Shown piece after piece: positions 14,672 through 22,105 of a stretch of 32,269 nt of DNA. Location: the NCBI RefSeq assembly GCF_001425685.1, contig NZ_LMCY01000033.1, forward strand, positions 198,186 to 230,454, read 5' to 3'. Each line of letters begins with the position of its first letter. The stretch's first letter is position 1. The position numbers were made by a program, and so were the translations under genes. The notes under the pieces are model-generated. The model was not told the origin of the DNA. It worked only from the letters and a program-made list of their open reading frames with translations, and did not search any database. This DNA comes from Massilia sp. Root335. GTDB lineage: Bacteria; Pseudomonadota; Gammaproteobacteria; Burkholderiales; Burkholderiaceae_D.

Positions 14672-16097
14672 CCGGCGCGACACCGACGTCGTGGTCCTCG
14701 GCGCCGGGCCCGCGGGCAGCTGCTGCGCGCTGCGGCTGCTCCAGCTGGGTTATCGCGTCACCCTCGTCGAGCGTGCGCGCTTTCCCCGCGCGCAGATCGG
14801 CGAATCGCTCACGCCCGGCATCGCCGGCATCCTCGACCTGCTGGGCGTCCGCGCGCAGGCCGATGCCTTGCCCCGCATGGCGGGTCCCGCCTGGCTCGTA
14901 TGGGAGCACGCCGACCCGGCGCCGCGCGCGGCGGCGGGCGCCAACGCCATGGTGGACCGGGCGAGCTTCGACGACGTCTTGTTCCGGGCCGTCGCGGCGC
15001 GCGGCGGCCGGTGCCTGCAGGCGGCGGCCATGGCCGGGCTGTCCGGCGCGCCCGGCGCCTGGCAGGTGCGGCTCGCGACCGCGCACGGCATCGAGACCGT
15101 CGGCGCGCGCTTCGTGGTCGACGCCACCGGGCGGCGCAACAGCGGCGGCGCGATGCGCACGCCGACGGCCGCGCCGCTGCTGGCCCTGTGGACGGATCTC
15201 GACCGGGGCCCGTGCGCGCATCTGGTGGAGGCATGTCCCGACGGCTGGCTGTGGGGCGCGGCCCGGCCCGACGGGCGGTTCCGGATCATGGCGTTCGCCG
15301 ACCCGGCCAGCGTGCGCGGACGAGATGCCGAGCGCTGGCTCGCCGCGCAGCTCGCGCGCAGCCGCCTGTTTGCGGTCGCCGCCGGCGCGTTGCGGCCCGG
15401 TGCCGTGCATGCGTGCGCGGCGACGCCGGCATTCAGCGAAGCGGCCTGGCAGCCGGGTGTCGTCAGGACGGGCGACGCGGCGTTCTGTATCGATCCGCTG
15501 TCGTCCAGCGGCGTCGAGAAGGCGCTGCGCTTTTCCCTGCAGGCGGCGGTCGCGGTGCATACCGTCCTCGCCGACGCCGGCGACGAGAACCTGGCGCGCA
15601 CGTTCTACGAGCACCGGCTGGCCGAGTCGGTCGCCACGCATCGCGCCTGGGCCCAGCGCTACTACAGGATGGCGTGGCCGGACGACGCCAGCCCGTTCTG
15701 GCGCGCACGGCGCGAGGATTTCGTGATGACGCCGAAGGGCGGCTCCGCATTGGCGCGGCTGGTCGCGCGTACGCCCGTCCCGGCGCCCGGGCCGGCCGCC
15801 GCACCCGGGATGCTGTTGCGGGGCGAGGTGCGCCGCTGCGACGCGCTCGATATCATCGACGAGCCGTGCGTCGTGGACGACCGTGTCCAGCTGCGGCGCG
15901 CCGTCGCGCACCCGAACCTGCCGCGCCCGGTGGCATTCGTCGAGGGGGCCGAGATCGTGCCGTTGCTGGACGTGCTGGCCGCGGTGCCGCGGCTGGAAAC
16001 GGCGGTCGAGCTGTGGTCGTACCGGATGCCGCCGGCGCGCGCGGCGCGCATCGCCGCCTGGCTGTGCGAACAGCGGCTGGTGCGCGCGGCCGGATGA
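14661..16097 (+). CDS. LodB/QhpG-like FAD-dependent monooxygenase for quinone cofactor formation
   Basis: A 478-residue flavoprotein of the tryptophan-halogenase-like group. VVVLGAGPAGSCCALRL (residues 10-26) is the FAD motif; IGESLTPG (about 47-54) is the conserved active-site loop of this group; DATGR and GDAAFCIDPLSSSGVEKAL are the later FAD motifs. In LodA and GoxA systems the partner LodB/GoxB is needed to make CTQ, and in the QHNDH system QhpG hydroxylates the Trp before it is linked to Cys. Placement after the LodA-like halves and the radical SAM enzyme fits that role. The last 110 residues, after KGGSAL, form an additional domain with the conserved-looking CDALDIIDEP and a helical end (LLDVLAAVP...AAWLCEQRLV). 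ATG 14661 overlaps the maturase gene by 11 bases. It ends the operon; no clear terminator follows. Confidence 0.8.
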   Translation: MATSRRDTDVVVLGAGPAGSCCALRLLQLGYRVTLVERARFPRAQIGESLTPGIAGILDLLGVRAQADALPRMAGPAWLVWEHADPAPRAAAGANAMVDRASFDDVLFRAVAARGGRCLQAAAMAGLSGAPGAWQVRLATAHGIETVGARFVVDATGRRNSGGAMRTPTAAPLLALWTDLDRGPCAHLVEACPDGWLWGAARPDGRFRIMAFADPASVRGRDAERWLAAQLARSRLFAVAAGALRPGAVHACAATPAFSEAAWQPGVVRTGDAAFCIDPLSSSGVEKALRFSLQAAVAVHTVLADAGDENLARTFYEHRLAESVATHRAWAQRYYRMAWPDDASPFWRARREDFVMTPKGGSALARLVARTPVPAPGPAAAPGMLLRGEVRRCDALDIIDEPCVVDDRVQLRRAVAHPNLPRPVAFVEGAEIVPLLDVLAAVPRLETAVELWSYRMPPARAARIAAWLCEQRLVRAAG

Positions 16098-16158
16098 TCG
16101 GGTAGCCGGCCCCGAAAGAATGGCGGCCATCGTTTCCCACGCGGACGACATAAACGTG

Positions 16159-16198
16159 TTGCGAGGCACGAACGGAACATCTATACTCTCGAAAGTAT
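16159..16198 (+). promoter_or_regulatory. Sigma-70-type promoter with overlapping palindrome upstream of GH29 gene
   Basis: TTGCGA (16159-16164) and TATACT (16182-16187) are 17 bases apart, a good spacing for a housekeeping promoter. The imperfect palindrome ATACTCTCGAAAGTAT (16183-16198) overlaps the -10 box and the expected start point, where a repressor could act. The region is noticeably AT-rich compared with the flanking genes. Confidence 0.45.
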
Positions 16199-16226
16199 CT
16201 TATATATTAAAAACCAAGGAGATTCG

Positions 16227-17759
16227 ATGATCCGCCGTGCGCTTGCCTCCACCTTCGCCCTGTGCAGTTTGCTCGGCAGTCCATGGGTGTCCGCTTCCGA
16301 GAATGCCGGTCCGCCCGTCAAGCTGACCCATGTCGCGGGACCATTTACCGCCGACCCGGCTTCCTTGAACAAGTATGAAACGCCCGCGTGGTTCCGTGAC
16401 GCCAAGTTCGGCATCTGGGCCCATTGGGGACCGCAGGCGGTGCCGCGTGCCGGCGACTGGTACGCGCGCAATATGTACGTCTACGGCACGGCGCAGTACG
16501 AGCATCACCTCAAGACGTATGGCCACCCGTCCAAGTTCGGCTACAAGGACATCATTCCGTTGTGGAAGGCCGAGAAGTTCGATCCGGACGCCCTGATGGC
16601 CCTGTACGCCAAGGCTGGCGCGAAATATTTCGTCAGCATGGGCGTCCACCATGACAATTTCGACCTGTGGGATTCGAAGTACCACCGCTGGAATGCCGTC
16701 AAGATGGGGCCGCATCGGGATATCGTCGGCGCCTGGCAGAAGGCGGCCGTCAAGGCGGGGTTGCGCTTCGGCGTGTCCGAGCACCTGGGGGCAAGCTATG
16801 GCTGGTTCGGCACCAGCCATGGGCACGACGAGGTCTTTCCGGAGCTGGGCGTACCCTATGACGGCGCCGATCCGAAGTACGCGGACCTGTACCACACGCC
16901 GCACGACGAACTCTTTGGCGGCGGGTCGAAGTGGTACACGAAGGACACGGCCTTTCACCAGGAATGGTACAACCGCGTGACCGACCTGGTGACGCATTAC
17001 AAGCCCGACCTGCTGTATACCGACGGCGGCATCCCGTTCGGCGAGACCGGCAGGACCCTGGTCGCCAATTTCTATAACGACAACATCAAGACACACGGCA
17101 AGCTGGAGGCCGTGTACAACCACAAGGACATCGGCTCCGGCGAATTTCTCCGCAAGGCCGGCGTGCAGGACGTCGAACGCGGTGTCATGAACAGTATCCA
17201 GCCGCTGCCGTGGCAGACCGACACCTCGATGGGCGACTGGTTCTACAGCGAGGGCTACAAGTACAAGACGACGCAGGACGTCGTGACCATGCTGGCGGAT
17301 ATCGTCAGCAAGAACGGCAACCTGCTCCTCAACGTGGTGCAGTATCCGGATGGCAGCCTGCCGCCCGAGTCGCGCCAATTCCTCGATGAGATGGCTGCCT
17401 GGATCAAGGTCAACGGCGAAGCGATCTATGGTACCCGGCCGTGGAAGACGTTCGGCGAAGGCCCGACGAAGACGGAGGGCGGCGCGTTCAAGGAAAACGC
17501 CGGCTATACGGCCCGCGATATCCGCTTCACCACCAGGGACGGCGCGCTGTACGCCATCACGCTGGGCGAGCCGAAGGGGCAGGTGCGCATCGCCTCGCTC
17601 GGCGCGCGTGCGGGACTGGAAACGCGGCCGGTCAAATCGGTGTCGCTGGTGGGTGCGAGCGAGCCGCTGCGCTGGAAGCAGCAGGACGACGCGCTCGTGA
17701 TCGAACTGCCGGCCGCCATGCCGACGGCAATCGCGTCCAGTTTCAGGATCGGGTTCTGA
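16227..17759 (+). CDS. Secreted alpha-L-fucosidase, GH29
   Basis: A 510-residue protein of usual GH29 length. A signal peptide (residues 1 to about 23) is followed by the catalytic barrel: FRDAKFGIWAHWGPQAVP (56-73), YFVSMGVHHDNFDLWDSKY (134-152) with the conserved His pair and Asp, and DLLYTDGG (261-268) with the expected nucleophile Asp266. MLADIVSKNGNLLLNVVQ and the ING-like GEAIYGTRPW segment are also typical of the family. It should release terminal alpha-L-fucose from glycans in the periplasm or outside the cell. AAGGAG lies 5 bases before ATG 16227. It is the first of three secreted glycosidase genes. The acid/base residue, which varies in GH29, cannot be fixed by eye. Confidence 0.93.
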   Translation: MIRRALASTFALCSLLGSPWVSASENAGPPVKLTHVAGPFTADPASLNKYETPAWFRDAKFGIWAHWGPQAVPRAGDWYARNMYVYGTAQYEHHLKTYGHPSKFGYKDIIPLWKAEKFDPDALMALYAKAGAKYFVSMGVHHDNFDLWDSKYHRWNAVKMGPHRDIVGAWQKAAVKAGLRFGVSEHLGASYGWFGTSHGHDEVFPELGVPYDGADPKYADLYHTPHDELFGGGSKWYTKDTAFHQEWYNRVTDLVTHYKPDLLYTDGGIPFGETGRTLVANFYNDNIKTHGKLEAVYNHKDIGSGEFLRKAGVQDVERGVMNSIQPLPWQTDTSMGDWFYSEGYKYKTTQDVVTMLADIVSKNGNLLLNVVQYPDGSLPPESRQFLDEMAAWIKVNGEAIYGTRPWKTFGEGPTKTEGGAFKENAGYTARDIRFTTRDGALYAITLGEPKGQVRIASLGARAGLETRPVKSVSLVGASEPLRWKQQDDALVIELPAAMPTAIASSFRIGF

Positions 17760-17878
17760 TCGGACAAATTTATTAGCCGGATTCGCGAAAAACGTGCATT
17801 TCCGAGCCCCGTCGCATTGAATATATAGAATACAATCGACGGTTGCATCGGAAACACGGAACAAGCGGAGACGGTTAC

Positions 17879-19798
17879 ATGAACACACGAATGATGACAT
17901 TGGCGGTGCTGGCCGCCTTGAGCGGCGCTGCATGCGCCGCACCTGCGGGCCCTGTCACGGTGACGTCGCCGGACGGCCGGGCCGCTATCCGGATTGCGCC
18001 CGACGGCGGCAGCTATGTCGTCACGCGCGGCGCCGAAACCGTGATCGCCGCGTCGCCCCTGGGCCTCGAACTCGACGGCCAGCCGCAGCTCGGCGAACTC
18101 GAACTGGAAAAGGTCACCACGTCGACGACGGACCGCAAGATCCCCCTCGTCGCGACCAAGGCCTCCGTCGCGCGCGATCATTACCGCGCCGCGACGCTGG
18201 TGTTCCGCGAACGCGCGCAGGGCATGCGCCGGCTGCTCGTCGACGTGCGGGCGTACGACGACGGCATCGCGTTCCGCTACCGCATGGACGGCAGCGCGCC
18301 GGTCCGCCTGCGCGGCGAGAAGACGGCGTTCGTGCCCGCCGGCGATCCGGATTGCCTCGTCTCGGTCGCGGAAGGCGCGCACGAGGTGCCGTTCGCGCGC
18401 CAGAAAATTTCCCGGTTGAGCGGCAACCAGGGCTACGACGTGCCGGTCGTGTGCACCAGCCCGTCGGGCCGCACCGCCTACGCGATCACCCAGTCGCATC
18501 TGGAGGGCTACACGGGCGCTTCGCTGTGGCGCGAAGGCGCGGCCCTGCGGGTGCACCTGTCGGGAACGCCGGGCCGCGCCGCGCCCGTGTATGAATCGCG
18601 CGGCGGGCTGCAGACGGCCTGGCGCGTCGTCATGCTGGGCAACCGGGCGGGCGACCTGATCGCGTCGAACGTGGTCGGCAACCTGAACCCGCCGCCGCAG
18701 GGCGATTTCAGCTGGGTCAAGCCCGGCAAGGCCGCCTGGGACTGGTGGTCGGGCCCGCTCGCGGGCATGAAGCCGGACATGGCCGCCTACCGCCGCTTCA
18801 TCGACTTCGCTGCCGCCTCCGGGTTTCCGTACTACCTGATCGACGCCGGCTGGGCGCACGGCAGCGGCGGCTGCTGCGACCCGCTGCCGACGACGGACAT
18901 CACCCGTGCCGCCGAGGGCATCGACATGCCCGGCCTGGTACGCTACGCGGCGGAGAAGGGCGTCGGGCTGATCCTGTGGGCCCACTGGGACCACGTGAGA
19001 CCGCGCATGGACGAGGTGCTCGACACCTATGCGCGCTGGGGCATCAAGGGCGTCAAGATCGACTTCATGAACCGCGACGACCAGGACGTCGTCGACTTCT
19101 ATCACCGCGTGGCGGCCGCCACGGCCAAACGCCACCTGCTGCTCGACCTGCACGGTGCCTACGTCCCGGCGGGCCTGCAGCGTACCTATCCGAACTTCAT
19201 CACGCAGGAAGGTGTGATGGGCGCCGAGTGGGACAAGATGCAAAAGAAGATCACGCCGGAACACAACCTGATGCTGCCTTATACGCGCATGCTCGCCGGT
19301 CCGATGGACTACACGCCCGGCGGCTTCCGCAACGGCACGCCGGCGACCTTCGCGGTGCGCGACGTGCTGCCGTTCGTCCAGAACAGCCGCGGACAGGAGC
19401 TGGCGAAATATGTCGTGTACGACAGCCCCCTGCAAATGGTGTCCGACGATCCGGATGCCTACCGCGGCGCCGAAGGGTTCGATTTCATCCGCCGCGTACC
19501 GACGGCCTGGGACGAGACCCGCTTCCTGTCCGGCGAGCCGGGCCGGGATATCGTGCTTGCGCGCCGCCTCGGCAAGACGTGGTACGTCGGCGCGATGTCG
19601 GCGGAAGAGGCCGCGACGACGAAGCGGGTTCCGCTCGACTTCCTGCCGAGCGGGCGTTACCGGGCCACGATCTGGGAGGACGGCCCCACGCCGAACGACG
19701 TCAAGCGCCGCGAGGCGGACGTCACGGCACGCGACGGCCTGGCGCTGCACCTGGCGGCAGCGGGCGGCGCGACGGTCATCCTGGAGCGCAAACCATGA
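17879..19798 (+). CDS. Secreted glycoside hydrolase family 97 protein
   Basis: A 639-residue protein with a signal peptide (about 1-20, ending AACA) and the GH97 layout: an N-terminal beta-sandwich (to about residue 280), a barrel domain (GKAAWDWWSGPLAG at 283-296 onward) and a C-terminal beta domain. The barrel contains GVKIDFMNRDD (391-401), in which Asp395 fits the nucleophile of the retaining GH97 branch (alpha-galactosidase type), and ITQEGVMGAEW (441-451), where Glu444 is the candidate acid/base. Retaining members hydrolyse alpha-galactosides; the inverting SusB type lacks the Asp. AGCGGAG lies 8 bases before ATG 17879; upstream in-frame codons to 17843 were rejected for lack of a ribosome site. 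The gene is 119 bases after the fucosidase gene and overlaps the next by 4 bases. Confidence 0.9.
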   Translation: MNTRMMTLAVLAALSGAACAAPAGPVTVTSPDGRAAIRIAPDGGSYVVTRGAETVIAASPLGLELDGQPQLGELELEKVTTSTTDRKIPLVATKASVARDHYRAATLVFRERAQGMRRLLVDVRAYDDGIAFRYRMDGSAPVRLRGEKTAFVPAGDPDCLVSVAEGAHEVPFARQKISRLSGNQGYDVPVVCTSPSGRTAYAITQSHLEGYTGASLWREGAALRVHLSGTPGRAAPVYESRGGLQTAWRVVMLGNRAGDLIASNVVGNLNPPPQGDFSWVKPGKAAWDWWSGPLAGMKPDMAAYRRFIDFAAASGFPYYLIDAGWAHGSGGCCDPLPTTDITRAAEGIDMPGLVRYAAEKGVGLILWAHWDHVRPRMDEVLDTYARWGIKGVKIDFMNRDDQDVVDFYHRVAAATAKRHLLLDLHGAYVPAGLQRTYPNFITQEGVMGAEWDKMQKKITPEHNLMLPYTRMLAGPMDYTPGGFRNGTPATFAVRDVLPFVQNSRGQELAKYVVYDSPLQMVSDDPDAYRGAEGFDFIRRVPTAWDETRFLSGEPGRDIVLARRLGKTWYVGAMSAEEAATTKRVPLDFLPSGRYRATIWEDGPTPNDVKRREADVTARDGLALHLAAAGGATVILERKP

Positions 19799-20874
19799 GG
19801 GCGACGACGCCGCGGCTGGCCATGAAATCCTGTCTTTGGCTGAGCCTGACGATTGCCCTGGCAGGGTGCAGCGGAATCGGTGCGGTGGCAAACGGCACGG
19901 CGGCGCCGGCGCCCGCCAGCACGTCGTTTGCGTGGACCTCGAGCGCGCCGCTCATAGCGCCGCAACCGGATCCGACGCAGACGATTTATGCCGTGAAAGA
20001 TCCATCGATCGTCTACGCGAACGGCCGATATCACGTATTCATGACCACTGCCGGGTCGGCAGGCTGGGGGCTCGGGTACACGAGCTTTGCCAAGTGGTCG
20101 GACGCATCGTCGGCGAAAATCGTCCCGCTCGACAAATCCGCGATGGGACCGGGGTATCGCGCCGCGCCTCAAGTGTTCTATTTTGCGCCGCAGAAAAAAT
20201 GGTATCTCGTCTACCAGGGCGGCGATCCCCTTTATTCGACGTCGGACGATATTGGCGATCCGATGTCCTGGAGCGCGCCGAGACCGTTCTTTCCCGTCGT
20301 GCCCGACGTCGTCAAGCAACCGCAAGGCAATGCCTGGCTGGATTTCTGGGTGATCTGCGACGACGCAAAATGCTATCTGTTCAATACCGATGATGGTGGG
20401 CGTCTGCTGCGGTCGGAAACCGATATCGGCCGGTTCCCGAATGGCTTCCATAATACTGTCGTCGTCATGGCCGAAAAAGCGGGGGACCTGTTCGAGGCCA
20501 GCAATACCTACAAGATTGCCGGCACGCACACGTACATCACCCTTGTCGAGGCAGTTTCACCGAAAGGGCGCTATTTCCGCATCTGGAAGAGCGATCGCCT
20601 GGACGGAAAATGGGAGCCGTTCTCTTCCGCGCCGATGAACGCGTTCGCCAGCCGCGATAACGTCGCGCAGGCCTGGTCGGAAGGTGTCTCGCACGGTGAA
20701 ATGATCCGGACGAACACGGATCAGACGATGACAATCGATCCTTGCCGGCCGCTCGAATATCTCTTCCAGGGCAATGACCCGGCAGTGCATACGGACGACT
20801 ACATCAAGATCCCGTATCGCCTGGGCGTCATCACGGCGCAAGGGGGGAATCCGGTGAGCGCACTCTGCCGCTAA
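19795..20874 (+). CDS. Lipoprotein alpha-L-arabinofuranosidase, GH62
   Basis: A 359-residue protein with a lipoprotein signal peptide: hydrophobic stretch then LAGC at 22-25, so Cys25 would be lipidated. The five-bladed GH62 domain follows, with family landmarks in order: YAVKDPSIVYANGRYHVF (65-82), GYRAAPQVFYFAPQKKWYLV (120-139), WLDFWVICDDAKCYLF (181-196), FPNGFHNTVV, LFEASNTYK and SHGEMI. By spacing, Asp69 is the likely base, Asp183 the pKa modulator and Glu234 the acid. GH62 enzymes remove arabinofuranose side chains from arabinoxylan or arabinan. Translation is coupled to the GH97 gene (ATGA overlap, GGAG upstream). Together with GH29 and GH97 it points to trimming of a branched plant or extracellular polysaccharide. 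Confidence 0.92.
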   Translation: MRATTPRLAMKSCLWLSLTIALAGCSGIGAVANGTAAPAPASTSFAWTSSAPLIAPQPDPTQTIYAVKDPSIVYANGRYHVFMTTAGSAGWGLGYTSFAKWSDASSAKIVPLDKSAMGPGYRAAPQVFYFAPQKKWYLVYQGGDPLYSTSDDIGDPMSWSAPRPFFPVVPDVVKQPQGNAWLDFWVICDDAKCYLFNTDDGGRLLRSETDIGRFPNGFHNTVVVMAEKAGDLFEASNTYKIAGTHTYITLVEAVSPKGRYFRIWKSDRLDGKWEPFSSAPMNAFASRDNVAQAWSEGVSHGEMIRTNTDQTMTIDPCRPLEYLFQGNDPAVHTDDYIKIPYRLGVITAQGGNPVSALCR

Positions 20875-21019
20875 CCCGGCGCATCGATGTGAATCGCCGT
20901 GATAGTCGGGCAGGCCGACAAGCGGGGGAGGGCTGAGACGGACCAGGCCGATCGAAGCCCTCGATCTCGGCGGGCGGGCAGGGGCGTTGCCGCACCTGGA
21001 GACGGTGCGACTGAAAAAG

Positions 21020-21106
21020 TGGTGCCCGGAGCCGGGATCGAACCGGCACGCCATCGCTGGCACGGGATTTTAAGTCCCGGGTGTCTACCAGTTTCACCAT
21101 CCGGGC
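21020..21106 (-). tRNA. tRNA-Leu (anticodon UAA)
   Basis: Read on the minus strand: acceptor stem GCCCGGA/TCCGGGC, D arm with TGAAACTGGTAGACAC, anticodon stem CGGGA/TCCCG around loop CTTAAAA (anticodon TAA), a long variable arm (TGCCAGCGATGGCGT) as expected for a leucine tRNA, T arm GCCGG-TTCGATC-CCGGC and an encoded CCA end (21020-21022 on the plus strand). All stems pair. No integrase or att-like repeat is seen beside it. Confidence 0.97.
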
Positions 21107-21116
21107 AGCGCGCAGG

Positions 21117-21125
21117 ATTCTAGCA
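21117..21125 (-). promoter_or_regulatory. Extended -10 promoter element for tRNA-Leu
   Basis: On the minus strand, TGCTAGAAT forms an extended -10 element ending 11 bases before the tRNA 5' end. No clear -35 hexamer is seen. The position fits a tRNA promoter with a very short leader. Confidence 0.45.
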
Positions 21126-21282
21126 CAGTCGGACCCGGTCAGGGTCGAAAATGCAATGTTGACGGCTCGGGCGCGGGCCTGCGGCTGTGGCGTTCCCTTC
21201 AACCGGGGGCACGCATGGTGTAGCATGCGGGGCGATACGCCGCGGCCGTCGCCGCCGCGGCAGGACCACGCAAGGAAAACCA

Positions 21283-22089
21283 TTGAATATCACGATCAAC
21301 GAAGAACTCCGCTCTTTCATCGATCCCCTCACGCCCGTCGAATACGCGGCGCTCGAACGCAGCCTGCTGGCCGACGGTTGCCGCGATGCGCTCGTGCTGT
21401 GGCGCGACGTGCTGATCGACGGGCATAACCGCTACGACATCTGCCGCAAGCACGACATCCCGTTCCGCACCGTCGCCAACGACAAGTTCGACTCGCTCGA
21501 AGACGTCATGCTGTGGGTTATCGACAATAATCTCGCGCGCCGCAGCGTGTCCGATTTCCAGCGCGGCATGCTCGCGCTGCGCAAGAAGGAAATCGTCGCC
21601 GCGCGCGCGGCCCAGCGCGCCGCGCAGCAGCCGGCGGACGCCGCGCCGGAAGCGGCGCCGCAGGAAGCGGCCGAGGATCCGTCCGACCCGCCCTGGAGCA
21701 CGCGCGAGGACGTGGCCAAGGCCGCGCGCGTGTCCGCGAACACGCTGAGCCAGATCGAGCGCATCCGCAAGACGGCGGCGCCGGAACTGGTCGATGCCGT
21801 GCGCAGCGGGACGATTTCCGTCAGCGCGGCCGCCAGCGTCGCGTCGCTGCCGCCGGATGCGCAGGTCGCCGCCGTCGCCGGCGGCCGCAAGGAATTGCAG
21901 CAGGCCGCGCGCCAGGTGCGCGAGCAGAAGGCGGGCGCGAAGCCGAAGAAGGACACGATGCCGGATTCGCCGGAAGACCAGGTCAAGGTCTTGCGCAGCC
22001 AGGTCGGTGAACTCAAGGACCGCGTCGCCACCTTGATGACGGAAAACGAAGTGCTGCGGCAAAAGCTGGCTGCGCTCGGCGCCGCCTGA
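21283..22089 (+). CDS. ParB-like N-terminal domain protein (plasmid replication/partition-related)
   Basis: A 268-residue protein. The N-terminal 90 residues (ITINEELRSFIDPLTPVEYA, then LVLWRDVLIDGHNRYDIC) form a ParB/Srx-like fold with the DGHNRY motif. A middle Ala/Pro-rich linker (about 115-140) leads to a helix-turn-helix-like segment, STREDVAKAARVSANTLSQI, and the C-terminus (EDQVKVLRSQVGELKDRVATLM...) is a predicted coiled coil. The start is a TTG at 21283 with AAGGA 6 bases upstream; the longer frame from 21187 lacks a ribosome site and runs into GC-rich noncoding sequence. Chromosomal relatives are annotated 'plasmid replication/partition related protein' but have no parA partner here, and none is seen, so a DNA-binding regulatory role is more likely than segregation. 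The next gene follows at 16 bases. Confidence 0.75.
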   Translation: MNITINEELRSFIDPLTPVEYAALERSLLADGCRDALVLWRDVLIDGHNRYDICRKHDIPFRTVANDKFDSLEDVMLWVIDNNLARRSVSDFQRGMLALRKKEIVAARAAQRAAQQPADAAPEAAPQEAAEDPSDPPWSTREDVAKAARVSANTLSQIERIRKTAAPELVDAVRSGTISVSAAASVASLPPDAQVAAVAGGRKELQQAARQVREQKAGAKPKKDTMPDSPEDQVKVLRSQVGELKDRVATLMTENEVLRQKLAALGAA

Positions 22090-22105
22090 CCCGCGAGGAG
22101 CGTCC

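Noticed and set aside
20985..21015. Hairpin CGCACC-TGGAGAC-GGTGCG downstream of tRNA-Leu
   Set aside because: It lacks a T-tract in the direction of tRNA transcription, so it is not supported as a rho-independent terminator.
21020..21106. tRNA-Leu as an integration site
   Set aside because: No integrase, direct repeat of the tRNA 3' end or composition change was seen on either side.
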